A stretch of DNA of 23,531 bases from Polaromonas sp. UBA5171 (GTDB lineage: Bacteria > Pseudomonadota > Gammaproteobacteria > Burkholderiales > Burkholderiaceae_C). Under the pieces are notes generated by a model. The model was not told the origin of the DNA. It made no database searches and saw only the letters and a program-made list of their open reading frames with translations. This document shows positions 16,854-23,531 of this stretch, in pieces. How positions within the stretch are numbered: the stretch's first letter is position 1; each line of letters begins with the position of its first letter. The position numbers and the translations under genes are program-made. The DNA lies in contig DHWX01000001.1 in assembly GCA_002413395.1 (NCBI GenBank), forward strand, positions 1 through 23,531. Direction: 5' to 3'.

Positions 16854-18092
16854 ATGTCTCAAACACTCGACCTCGCCGAACTACTGATTTCGTGTCCGTC
16901 CGTCACACCTGACGATGGTGGTTGCCAGGCCATTGTTGCTGCGCGACTGGCTCTGCTTGGCTTTGCATGCGAAACCATTGCCAGTGGCCCAGCGCATTTC
17001 CGGGTCACCAACCTGTGGGCAAAACGTGAGGGTTTTTTTAGCTCTTCAAACCAGGCAGAACAGGCGCATACAGCCATTAAATCAGCAACGCATCAAGTTC
17101 ACCATAACGCTTGCGCCAAAACACTGGTGTTTGCCGGTCATACCGATGTAGTGCCGACCGGGCCGATGGAGCAGTGGCACAGCCATCCCTTTACACCCAG
17201 CCGCCGCGGTGGCAAGCTATACGGGCGTGGCGCAGCCGACATGAAGACATCCATCGCCGCCATGGTAGTGGCGGTTGAGGAGTTTCTGGCAGCCCACCCG
17301 GACCCAGAACTATCCATCGCCTTCCTGATCACCAGCGACGAGGAAGGTCCGGCGCTGGATGGCACGGTGAAGGTCTGCGAGGAACTCACCAGACGCGGCG
17401 AGGTACTGGACTACTGCATTGTGGGCGAGCCAACCTCGGTTAATCAACTTGGCGACATAATCAAAAATGGCCGCCGCGGCACCCTGAGCGGCAAACTCAC
17501 CATCAAGGGCGTGCAGGGCCATATCGCCTACCCGCACCTCGCCAAGAATCCAATTCACCTGTTTGCGCCAGCACTGGCCGAACTGGTGGCTACCGAATGG
17601 GACCGCGGCAATGAATTCTTCCCGGCCACCACCTGGCAGGTGTCCAACATGCATGGCGGCACCGGCGCATCCAATGTCATACCGGGCGAACTGGTCATTG
17701 ATTTCAATTTCCGCTTTTGCACCGAGTCCACACCCGAGAGCCTGCAACAGCGCCTACAGGCAGTGCTCAGCAAACACGAACTGGAATACGACCTGAAATG
17801 GACTCTTGGCGGCCTGCCCTTCTTGACCACGCCCGGTGAGCTGGTCAATGCGGTGCGTGGTGCCATCCAGGCTGAAACCGGCCTGATAACTGAACTCTCT
17901 ACCACGGGAGGCACCAGCGACGGCCGCTTTCTGGCCAAGGTCTGCCCGCAAGTCATCGAGTTTGGTCCCATCAACGCAACCATCCACAAAATCAACGAAT
18001 GTGTCTCAGTGGCGTCGCTTGACCCTCTCAAAAACATTTACAAGAGTGTGATGGAACGCCTGGCCGGGTGCGCCTCAATGCCAGTACCATGA
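16854..18092 (+). CDS. dapE: Succinyl-diaminopimelate desuccinylase
   Basis: Zinc-dependent M20 hydrolase that releases succinate from N-succinyl-LL-diaminopimelate, the step after DapC. Family residues are present: H96 and D98 in FAGHTDVVP, bridging D129 in GRGAADMK, catalytic E163 with E164 in SDEEGPA, ligand E192 in VGEPTS, and H378 in NATIHKINE. The 412 residues exceed the ~375 of E. coli: about 30 hydrophilic residues (about 58-88) are inserted between NLWAKR and TLVFAGHTD, just before the first metal-binding motif. All catalytic residues are intact, so the enzyme is probably active. It follows pilU after 51 bp and its stop overlaps the prmB start (ATGA), a sign of coupled translation. 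Confidence 0.95.
   Translation: MSQTLDLAELLISCPSVTPDDGGCQAIVAARLALLGFACETIASGPAHFRVTNLWAKREGFFSSSNQAEQAHTAIKSATHQVHHNACAKTLVFAGHTDVVPTGPMEQWHSHPFTPSRRGGKLYGRGAADMKTSIAAMVVAVEEFLAAHPDPELSIAFLITSDEEGPALDGTVKVCEELTRRGEVLDYCIVGEPTSVNQLGDIIKNGRRGTLSGKLTIKGVQGHIAYPHLAKNPIHLFAPALAELVATEWDRGNEFFPATTWQVSNMHGGTGASNVIPGELVIDFNFRFCTESTPESLQQRLQAVLSKHELEYDLKWTLGGLPFLTTPGELVNAVRGAIQAETGLITELSTTGGTSDGRFLAKVCPQVIEFGPINATIHKINECVSVASLDPLKNIYKSVMERLAGCASMPVP
17028..17118 (+). repeat. In-frame extra segment within dapE
   Basis: About 90 nt encoding Ser/Gln/His/Ala-rich residues (GFFSSSNQAEQ... to ...HHNACAK) that common DapE proteins lack. It is AT-richer than the rest of dapE and starts with a T-run. It does not clearly match the purL/yheS repeat or the glnD insertion. 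The extra length is seen against family knowledge; its origin as an inserted repeat is inference. Confidence 0.4.
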
Positions 18093-18988
18093 CTCTTTCA
18101 ACTCCCGATGTACCTGTGACCGTGCTGGAACTAATCGAGCAGATGGCGACCCGGCTGGAGGCCGCCGGGCTTACTTTTTCAGATGGCTTCGGACAAGGTA
18201 CCACCAACGCGTTCGATGAGGCGGCGTGGCTGGTACTGTGGCGGCTGGGATTGCCACTGAACAACCTGGATTCAGTGGCAAATCAGCTGGTCGACCAGGA
18301 AGAACGCGCGCAGGTAGCCATGCTTTTGGACGCACGCATCAGCGCTCGCAAGCCCGCCGCCTACCTGACTCGGGAAGCCTGGCTGATGGGTGTGCCGTTT
18401 TATATCGATGAGCGGGCGATCATTCCGCGCTCCCTGATTGCCGAACTGCTGGTTGAGGCCAGCATTGACCCGTGGCTCAGCGATACAACCCGCCGCGTGC
18501 TCGATTTATGCACTGGCAACGGTAGCCTGGCCGTGCTCGCGGCAATGAGTTACCCGGATGTAACGGTAGATGCCGTCGACATCAGCGCCGACGCCCTGGC
18601 CGTGGCGCGTATCAATGTGGAGCGGCACCAACTGGCCGAGCGTATTACCCTGATCGAATCGGACGGCCTGGCTGCTTGCCGTGGCGGCTACGACCTCATT
18701 CTGTGCAACCCGCCTTACGTCAATGCCGTCAGCATGGCCGCCCTGCCAGCCGAGTTCCGGGCCGAACCCGCGCTGGCGTTGGCCGGAGGCACCGACGGCA
18801 TGGACTTCATTCGAAGCCTTTTTCTAAACGTCGCCGCCCAAATGAACGAAAATGCGGTACTGGTGCTGGAAATAGGCCATGAACGCGTCAATTTTGAACG
18901 CACTTTCCCACACCTTGAGCCGCTCTGGTTCGACACCAGCGCTGGCAGTGAGCAGGTCATGCTGCTGACGCGGGAACAGTTGGCCTGA
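18089..18988 (+). CDS. prmB: 50S ribosomal protein L3 N5-glutamine methyltransferase
   Basis: SAM-dependent enzyme that methylates a glutamine of ribosomal protein L3. The 299-residue product has the PrmB/HemK layout: N-terminal helical substrate domain, FYIDERAIIPRSLIAELL (104-121, which in PrmB replaces the PrmC equivalent), motif I VLDLCTGNGSLAV (137-149) and the glutamine-binding NPPY (207-210) in LILCNPPYVN. The start at ATG 18089 overlaps the dapE stop codon by 4 bp; a GTG at 18068 would lie within dapE and add seven residues with no support. Translation is probably coupled to dapE. The gene after it, 71 bp on, is also translation-related. Confidence 0.94.
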   Translation: MTLSTPDVPVTVLELIEQMATRLEAAGLTFSDGFGQGTTNAFDEAAWLVLWRLGLPLNNLDSVANQLVDQEERAQVAMLLDARISARKPAAYLTREAWLMGVPFYIDERAIIPRSLIAELLVEASIDPWLSDTTRRVLDLCTGNGSLAVLAAMSYPDVTVDAVDISADALAVARINVERHQLAERITLIESDGLAACRGGYDLILCNPPYVNAVSMAALPAEFRAEPALALAGGTDGMDFIRSLFLNVAAQMNENAVLVLEIGHERVNFERTFPHLEPLWFDTSAGSEQVMLLTREQLA

Positions 18989-19059
18989 ATCGCTGCATCC
19001 CTGGTGCGGGTGCGATATCAAGCGCGGCCCGAATAATTTTCTGGAGTCTTTTGGTTTAA

Positions 19060-21087
19060 ATGATTACCCTTAAAAACGTGGTGCTGCGACGCGGCGCCAA
19101 AGTGATTCTCGACAGCGCGTCTGTCACCCTCAACCCGGGCGAAAAAATTGGCTTGGTGGGGCGCAATGGTGCGGGAAAGTCCTCGTTGTTTGCCATGCTC
19201 AATGGTACCCTGCACGAAGACGGTGGTGAATATTCGATACCTTCGCAATGGCGCATGGCACAGGTGGCCCAGGACATGCCCGAGACCGATCAAAGCGCGA
19301 CCAGCTATGTGATTGAAGGCGACGTGGTGCTGCTGGCAGCGCAGGCCGAGGTCGATGCCTCCGAGGCCAGTGGCGACGGCGACCGCATGGCGCACGCCTA
19401 CATGGACCTGTACGACGCTGGCGCACACGATGCACCGGCACGGGCCCAGGCGCTGATTCTCGGCCTGGGGTTCAAGCTCAGCGAGCTCGACAATCCCGTG
19501 AACAGTTTTTCCGGCGGCTGGCGCATGCGCCTGCAGCTGGCTCGCGCGCTGATGTGCCCATCCGACCTCCTGCTGCTCGATGAACCCACCAATCACCTGG
19601 ATCTGGACGCGCTGGTGTGGCTCGAAGCCTGGCTCAAGCGCTACCAGGGCACCATGCTGGTCATCAGCCATGACCGCGAATTCCTCGATGCCGTCACCGA
19701 TGTGACGGTGCATATTGAAGGCGCCAAGCTGACCCGCTACGGCGGCAACTACAGCAAGTTTGAAGACCTGCGCTCCGAGCAGATGGCGCTGCAGCAGGGG
19801 GCTTATGCCAAGCAGCAGGACAAGATTGCCCACCTGCAAAAATTCATTGACCGCTTCAAGGCCAAGGCCAGCAAGGCCAAGCAGGCGCAAAGCCGGGTCA
19901 AGGCGCTGGACCGCATGGAAAAAATCGCGCCGCTGCTGGCTGAAGCCGACTTCACCTTCGAGTTCAAGGAACCGGCCAATCTGCCCAACCCAATGCTGGC
20001 GATGCAGAATGTTTGCTTCGGCTATCCGCCGCCCGAAGGCGCGCCCGATGGAACGCCGCCCACCGTGATCGTGCAAAACGTCAGCCGGTCAGTGCTGGCT
20101 GGCCAGCGCATCGGCATCCTGGGCGCCAACGGACAAGGCAAATCCACGCTGGTCAAGACCATTGCGCGCGCGCTGGCACCGATTAGCGGCGAGATGACCG
20201 AAGGCAAGGGACTGAACATTGGTTACTTCGCGCAGCAGGAACTCGACGTATTGCGTCCGGCCGATACACCGCTGGAGCATATGATCCGCCTCGTCAAGGA
20301 AGTGACCGCCGCCGGCAAGATCAGTGGCCAGCCAACCCGCGAGCAGGACTTACGCAGCTTCCTGGGCATGTTCAATTTTGGCGGCGACATGGTCAAGCAG
20401 GCGGTGGGCAGCATGAGCGGCGGTGAAAAGGCCCGGCTGGTGCTGTGCATGATCGTCTGGCAGCGCCCCAACCTGCTGCTGCTCGACGAGCCGACCAATC
20501 ATCTGGATTTGGCCACACGCGAAGCATTGAGCATGGCGCTCAACGAATTTGAGGGCACGGTCATGCTGGTCAGCCACGACCGGGCACTGCTGCGCGCCGT
20601 CTGCGACGAGTTCTGGATGGTTTCGCGCGGCGGCGTCGCGCCTTTTGACGGTGATCTCGACGATTACCAGCGCTACCTGCTCGACGAAGCCAAGCGCCAG
20701 CGCGAAGAAGCCAAAAAATCGACCGACAACACTGTTGCCAAGCCTATCATGGTCGCTACAAAACTTGTAGCAACTAACGTAAATCCTGCAGGGGCTAAAG
20801 CCACATTTGATTCAAAAAAATCGGTCAACAGGAAAGAGGAAGCGCAACGTCGCCAGCAGCAATCCGACACAACCAAGCCGTTGCGCAGGGAACTGGAAAA
20901 GATAGACATCAAGATTCAATCACTCACTACCGAGCAAAGCAGTTTGCAAATCCTGCTGACCAGCACCACCGCACCAGCAGAAATCGCCCAGACCGGGAAA
21001 CGCCTGAAAGCCATTGAAAACGAAATAGGCACACTGGAAGAACGCTGGCTGGAACTGACCGAGCAGATCGAAGTGACCACGGTATAA
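19060..21087 (+). CDS. yheS: ABC-F family ATPase, YheS type
   Basis: Cytoplasmic ABC-F protein with two ATPase domains and no membrane domain; this family acts at the ribosomal E site to relieve stalled translation. Seen over 675 residues: Walker A1 GRNGAGKSS (34-42), signature FSGGWRMRL, Walker B LLLDEPTNHLDLDALVWLE, the helical inter-domain linker (about 242-287, KASKAKQAQSRVKALDRME), Walker A2 GANGQGKST (about 357-365), signature MSGGEKARLVL, second LLLDEPTNHLDL, and a C-terminal coiled coil (about 605-670). Start MITLKNVVLRRGAKVILDSA and linker match YheS better than Uup or EttA. Residues about 566-587 (MVATKLVATNVNPAGAKA) between the second ATPase domain and the coiled coil come from a dispersed repeat. 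The same frame stays open after the TAA stop (see next entry). Confidence 0.94.
   Translation: MITLKNVVLRRGAKVILDSASVTLNPGEKIGLVGRNGAGKSSLFAMLNGTLHEDGGEYSIPSQWRMAQVAQDMPETDQSATSYVIEGDVVLLAAQAEVDASEASGDGDRMAHAYMDLYDAGAHDAPARAQALILGLGFKLSELDNPVNSFSGGWRMRLQLARALMCPSDLLLLDEPTNHLDLDALVWLEAWLKRYQGTMLVISHDREFLDAVTDVTVHIEGAKLTRYGGNYSKFEDLRSEQMALQQGAYAKQQDKIAHLQKFIDRFKAKASKAKQAQSRVKALDRMEKIAPLLAEADFTFEFKEPANLPNPMLAMQNVCFGYPPPEGAPDGTPPTVIVQNVSRSVLAGQRIGILGANGQGKSTLVKTIARALAPISGEMTEGKGLNIGYFAQQELDVLRPADTPLEHMIRLVKEVTAAGKISGQPTREQDLRSFLGMFNFGGDMVKQAVGSMSGGEKARLVLCMIVWQRPNLLLLDEPTNHLDLATREALSMALNEFEGTVMLVSHDRALLRAVCDEFWMVSRGGVAPFDGDLDDYQRYLLDEAKRQREEAKKSTDNTVAKPIMVATKLVATNVNPAGAKATFDSKKSVNRKEEAQRRQQQSDTTKPLRRELEKIDIKIQSLTTEQSSLQILLTSTTAPAEIAQTGKRLKAIENEIGTLEERWLELTEQIEVTTV
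20755..20820 (+). repeat. Dispersed hairpin repeat inside yheS (copy 2)
   Basis: Same unit as in purL: gctaca (20755-20760) / tgtagc (20766-20771) hairpin, aactaacg, ggggctaaagcc and an atttgattcaaaa tail. Distances match copy 1: gcta to tagc 13 nt, gcta to cta 40 nt. Where copy 1 has gctat/atagc, this copy has gctac/gtagc, a paired change that keeps the stem. Here the unit runs in the sense direction of the gene, opposite to the situation in purL, and is again translated without a stop. Confidence 0.75.
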
Positions 21088-21345
21088 AGTGAATTTTTTG
21101 AAATCGCCCACCAGCTCAACCCCCCAAAAGCGCGAGCAGGTGCAAAAGACCGTGACCCTGGTCGGCTCTCAGTGCTGATTGAAAAATCATTGGCTGCAAC
21201 CGTGGGCTATGCGGCGATTCGGCACTTCGGTGAAGAGCAAATGAAAGATTGCATTCGTGTCGCCAGACAGGCGCAACTGCAAGTGCCACTGCTGGGCTAT
21301 TCGGTTGGAGCCACTGTGTTACGCACAAAAATCAATTTTTGGTAG
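21088..21345 (+). other. Unassigned open extension after yheS, possible gene remnant
   Basis: The yheS frame continues after its TAA for 85 codons (SEFFEIAHQLN... to ...LRTKINFW) and ends at TAG 21343-21345. A stand-alone start would be GTG 21172 (VLIEKSLAATVGYAAIRHF, 57 residues) with no good ribosome site. The composition looks protein-like (a mix of hydrophobic and charged residues, GYSVGATVL), but I recognise no family. It may be the 3' end of a decayed gene, a small gene, or chance. There is no other gene between yheS and the terminator at 21411. Confidence 0.3.
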
Positions 21346-21410
21346 CACTAACAGTCTTGGCTTGCAGACTGACTCAGAGTGCCCAAGAAAGAGGCAACTG
21401 AACTGAAGCT

Positions 21411-21440
21411 CGCGCCTTTAACCGGGCGCGGATTTTTTTC
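21411..21440 (+). terminator. Rho-independent terminator for the rightward dap-yheS run
   Basis: Stem cgcgcc (21411-21416) / ggcgcg (21425-21430) with an 8 nt loop, followed by gatttttttc with seven T residues (21433-21439). The T-run lies on the + side, so it ends rightward transcripts. It also sits only 13 bp past the stop codon of the leftward HiPIP gene, but read in that direction the hairpin is not followed by a U-run. Confidence 0.8.
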
Positions 21441-21452
21441 GAGTCTGTGGCA

Positions 21453-21758
21453 TCAAGCCTTTTTGGCCCAAGTGCTGCACCAGCCTTTGGCAGCCACTTG
21501 CTTGCCGGCAAACACTGGGCAGGGGCCGGTTGCAGCACCCGGCTTGCCTTGATATAAGGCACAGTTGGCACACTGCTGGCCCGCCGCATATTTTGGATAC
21601 TTAGCCTTATCAGCCTTGCTGGCGTCTGCCTTGTAGCCAAGTGCTGAAGCCATGGCGTCGCTCTCGGCAACCATAGCGCCTTGAGCAAAGGCCTGACCGG
21701 CTGCCAGGACACTGCCGGCTAAACTGATTTGAACGATAAATTCGCGACGATTGGTCAT
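21453..21758 (-). CDS. High-potential iron-sulfur protein (HiPIP)
   Basis: Small periplasmic electron carrier with one [4Fe-4S] cluster, common in photosynthetic and some respiratory beta-proteobacteria. The 101-residue precursor starts with a Tat-like signal: N-R-R-E-F at 3-7, a hydrophobic stretch (about 8-22) and a likely cleavage after AFA (about residue 25). The mature part has the four cluster cysteines C63, C66, C80 and C94 (C-X2-C-X13-C-X13-C) within QQCANCALYQGK and KGWCSTW, the typical HiPIP end. Export of a folded cofactor protein by Tat fits the family. It is transcribed alone, leftward, toward the yheS terminator. Partners (a photosynthetic reaction centre or an oxidase) are not in the window. 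Confidence 0.93.
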   Translation of the reverse strand: MTNRREFIVQISLAGSVLAAGQAFAQGAMVAESDAMASALGYKADASKADKAKYPKYAAGQQCANCALYQGKPGAATGPCPVFAGKQVAAKGWCSTWAKKA

Positions 21759-22044
21759 GTTTTTTCCAGAGTTGTTGAAAATTAGTTAAAAACCAATGCT
21801 GAACGCGTCAGACATTGAGTTGGCCCATAGTTTAGCGATAACAAATGAAGGATTCGCAAAGCTTGACACTGCAAAGACAGAAAGCAAGCATGCAAGAGAA
21901 AAATTTTTGTTTCATGATACTTATTTCCTAATAAGCTTGCTGGCCTGTCGGCCCGACTTGTCCGCCAGACTGACACCATAACGGAAAACTAGGCCGCTAC
22001 GTTGACGACTTTTTAGATTTCAGACAAATATGAAGTCAAAGCAG
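21759..22044. other. AT-rich spacer upstream of the HiPIP gene
   Basis: About 290 bp that are visibly richer in A and T than the backbone. It must contain the leftward HiPIP promoter, but I cannot pick one with confidence; ctgga before the ATG is a weak ribosome site. Short frames here (for example 21782-21979 on the minus strand) have no protein-like features. Its right side may include ancient flank of the IS remnant. Confidence 0.4.
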
Positions 22045-22200
22045 TTGTCTGTCTGCGTCGGTTGCGTTCAATCCAAGCGTACTTCACACCGACTCCCGCG
22101 CGAAGTACGCTGCCGCTTTTTTATGATGGTCAGCTCCATCTTGGTGCGCGCCAGTTCCGCACGAAGCCGGGTCAGCTCCATTTGCTCGGCACTGACTGGC
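22045..22200 (-). mobile_element. IS3-family insertion sequence remnant (orfA end and orfB start)
   Basis: On the minus strand, residues SAEQMELTRLRAELARTKMEL, then in another frame KKAAAYFARESV followed by a stop, match the C-terminal end of IS3-family OrfA. The overlapping GTG at 22087 begins VKYAWIERNR, the usual OrfB start, one frame back as in IS3 elements. Only ~50 residues of OrfA and ~10 of OrfB are left. OrfB leaves the family pattern after about 22055 and stops at 22013. OrfA also has a frameshift at its A-run (22116 region), best explained by loss of one base. No inverted repeats were found. The element is dead. Confidence 0.75.
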
Positions 22201-22555
22201 AACATTGCCGCGCCGCAATGCGTGGATTTTCTCAAGTCCAACAAGCGCCGCCGGGTATCTGACCGAGCCGACTACACCCCACACGCGCGCATGTAAGAGC
22301 GCGGGGCTCGATGGCCTGACCTTGCACGGGTTGCGCCGTTCGTTCAAGAGCCTGACAGAGTGGCTGGAAGTGCCCGTCGGCGTGGTGGCACAGATTCAGG
22401 GGCACAAACCCAGTGCCACGGCTGAAAAGCATTACACGGTAAGGCCGCTCGACCTGTTGCGGGTTCACCACGAAAAAATCGAGGCGTGGATTCTGGAACA
22501 GGCCGGGATTGTGTTTGATGCCAAGGCCGCGCCCGGTAAGTTGCGCGTTGCGTAA
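22201..22555 (+). pseudogene. Tyrosine recombinase (phage-type integrase), C-terminal fragment
   Basis: The C-terminal catalytic part of an integrase of the kind that moves genomic islands and prophages. Seen: LPRRNAWIFSSPTSAAG, then LTLHGLRRSF with the H-x-x-R motif, GHKPSATAEKHY with the second histidine and the nucleophile tyrosine, and RPLDLLRVHHEKIEAWILEQ near the end, followed by a normal stop. The arm-binding and core-binding domains and the first catalytic arginine are missing. The similarity begins exactly where the IS3 remnant ends (about 22200), so the 5' part was probably lost by IS insertion followed by deletion. An ATG-initiated 116-residue frame exists at 22205-22555, but such a product should not recombine DNA. 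Confidence 0.82.
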
Positions 22556-22594
22556 TTACCCTCTAAAATGTAGATACTTAAACGTATATCCACA
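22548..22594 (+). promoter_or_regulatory. Candidate promoter and operator of the vapBC operon
   Basis: TTGCGT (22548-22553), a 17 nt gap, and TAGATA (22571-22576) form a plausible sigma-70 promoter. The inverted pair atac (22574-22577) / gtat (22584-22587) overlaps the -10 and expected start site, a good place for autorepression by the antitoxin. The leader before ATG 22595 would be only about a dozen nt, with no ribosome site. Confidence 0.5.
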
Positions 22595-22849
22595 ATGACC
22601 ATGATGAACCTGCAAATTGCCAAATGGGGAAACAGCCTTGCCGTGCGCATCCCTGCTGATTATGTGCGCCAAATTGGCGCCAAAGAAGGCGACCAGCTAC
22701 AAGCCCATTTAGGTGCTGATGGTGCACTGAACCTGCGGCCGACTCGGTGGAGCCGCAAAGCGTTTGCGCAGGAACTGGCCCGCGACAGCAAGACCCTGCC
22801 CATGGGTACGTCAGTGATGGAACAATTGCGCCAAGAGGCGCGCTACTGA
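22595..22849 (+). CDS. vapB: AbrB/MazE-type antitoxin (VapB)
   Basis: Antitoxin that should bind and neutralise the PIN toxin encoded next to it and repress their shared promoter. The 84 residues hold an N-terminal SpoVT-AbrB swapped-hairpin DNA-binding domain (about 4-45: IAKWGNSLAVRIPADYVRQIGAKEGDQL) and a charged C-terminal tail (about 50-84) that should wrap around the toxin. Three in-frame ATGs (22595, 22601, 22604) are possible starts; I kept the first. The stop codon overlaps the toxin ATG by one base (TGATG), normal for such pairs. It follows the integrase fragment by ~40 bp, so the pair probably arrived with, or within, a mobile island. Confidence 0.88.
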   Translation: MTMMNLQIAKWGNSLAVRIPADYVRQIGAKEGDQLQAHLGADGALNLRPTRWSRKAFAQELARDSKTLPMGTSVMEQLRQEARY

Positions 22850-23271
22850 TGTTGTATGTTGATACCGGCGTGCTGGTGGCTCTATGCACCAACGAGGGCA
22901 AGACCGCTGACGTGGTCAAGTGGTATGCCGATTGCGCCCAAGAACTGGCATCGGCTGCGTGGTGCGTCACCGAATTTGCCAGCGCCATGGGGCTCAAGCA
23001 GCGCACCGGGCAGTTGACAGAGGAACAGGCGCAAACCGCATGGCTGCAGTTTGAGCGCATGTGTGCCAACGACTTGCAATTGTTGCCGGTGGACGTGATG
23101 ACATTTCACAGAGCCGCCATGTTGACCATGGATGCATCCGCCGGGCTGCGCGCAGGTGACGCCTTGCACCTTGCTTGCGCCATGGAAGCCAAGGCACAAG
23201 GGATTGTGACTCTGGATGCCGTGTTGGCCAAAAACGCCAAACGGTTCAAAGTGAAGCCGGTAGCGATTTAA
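22849..23271 (+). CDS. vapC: PIN-domain ribonuclease toxin (VapC)
   Basis: Mg2+-dependent endoribonuclease toxin of a type II toxin-antitoxin pair; VapC enzymes cut tRNAs or rRNA to stop growth. The 140 residues carry the full acidic PIN set: D5 (MLYVDTGVLVAL), E42 (CVTEFASA), D104 (LRAGDALHLA) and D123 (IVTLDAVLAKNAKRF), so it looks active. The start at 22849 overlaps the last base of the antitoxin stop; the longer frame from 22747 is the antitoxin gene read in another frame. The target RNA cannot be told from the sequence. The hicB relic begins 17 bp downstream. Confidence 0.9.
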   Translation: MLYVDTGVLVALCTNEGKTADVVKWYADCAQELASAAWCVTEFASAMGLKQRTGQLTEEQAQTAWLQFERMCANDLQLLPVDVMTFHRAAMLTMDASAGLRAGDALHLACAMEAKAQGIVTLDAVLAKNAKRFKVKPVAI

Positions 23272-23288
23272 ATCTGAAAGGCCCACCC

Positions 23289-23531
23289 ATGCGCTACCCC
23301 ATTGCCATTGAACCCGGAACCGACGCTACCGCTTGGGGCGTTGTGGTTCCCGACCTGGCTGGCTGTGGGCACTGGTGAAGGTTGACCCGGCCATGCTCGA
23401 CGACACCCTGGAGCGCGTGAACATCAGCCTGCCGCGCCGCGTGCTGCACCGACTGAATGCACGGGCCCGCAGTGCAGGTGAAACACGCCCGGGGGTCATT
23501 GCCCGGATGGCCGTGGAAGGGCGCCAGCCTG
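23289..23531 (+). pseudogene. hicB: HicB antitoxin relic with internal deletion (runs off window)
   Basis: The start (aaagg ribosome site; MRYPIAIEPGTDATAWGVVVPDLAGC) is the usual N-terminus of HicB, the antitoxin of the HicAB pair. It then jumps, in a different frame, to WALVKVDPAMLDDTLERVNISLPRRVLHRL, the C-terminal ribbon-helix-helix DNA-binding part, which continues to the window edge. About 45-50 residues of the middle of the protein are missing and the junction at about 23364-23367 shifts the frame, so the reading frame from the ATG stops at TGA 23376. No hicA lies upstream; vapC sits in its place. The C-terminal half could only be made by a new start. Intact HicB comparison is from memory of the family. 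Confidence 0.8.

Noticed and set aside
19018..20076. 352-codon open frame on the minus strand opposite yheS
   Set aside because: Antisense shadow of a highly conserved ABC-F gene; His/Gln/Gly-rich composition typical of such shadows, no start signals.
21782..21979. 65-codon minus-strand frame upstream of the HiPIP gene
   Set aside because: No ribosome site, no domain, AT-rich spacer composition; it sits where the HiPIP promoter must be.
1..23531. tRNA, rRNA or CRISPR array
   Set aside because: I saw no cloverleaf-like segment, rRNA stretch or regularly spaced direct repeats while reading the window; a tRNA scan was not possible, so a cryptic one cannot be fully excluded.

Overview
The window looks like chromosome from a beta-proteobacterium of the Comamonadaceae (Rhodoferax/Polaromonas-like). 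This rests on protein character, on gene order (smc-zipA-ligA; dapC-dapD-pilU-dapE-prmB), and on a short dispersed repeat that I remember from that family. The genus is inference only. About 21 kb is a conserved housekeeping backbone, and the last ~1.5 kb is a decayed accessory patch.

Left part (1-4951): the 5' third of purL runs leftward off the window edge. A ~200 bp divergent spacer separates it from map (methionine aminopeptidase) and glnD (PII uridylyltransferase), which run rightward. Next is a leftward block (13147 down to 4990) in transcription order smc, zipA-like, ligA, def and a SAM methyltransferase gene. The first four genes are separated by only 6-38 bp, so one transcript for chromosome condensation, division, DNA joining and N-terminal processing is likely.

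Middle (13534-21087): a rightward run of dapC, dapD, a pilU-type retraction ATPase gene, dapE, prmB (overlapping dapE by 4 bp) and a yheS-type ABC-F gene. It combines the succinylase branch of lysine/diaminopimelate synthesis with a type IV pilus motor and two translation-related genes. A clear intrinsic terminator lies at 21411-21440.

Right end (21088-23531): an unassigned open extension behind yheS, a leftward HiPIP gene with a Tat-like signal, then an AT-richer stretch. After it come a fragment of an IS3-family element, the C-terminal catalytic half of a tyrosine integrase cut at the IS junction, an intact-looking vapBC-type toxin-antitoxin pair, and a hicB antitoxin relic with an internal out-of-frame deletion and no hicA.

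Most notable: two copies of the same ~65 nt hairpin-bearing repeat sit inside the reading frames of purL and yheS, in opposite orientation relative to the genes. Neither breaks the frame, and the hairpin stem shows a compensatory base-pair change. GlnD and DapE carry further in-frame insertions relative to their families. I found no fully novel system. The strongest candidates are this coding-sequence-compatible repeat and the layered mobile-element/toxin-antitoxin ruin at the right end.
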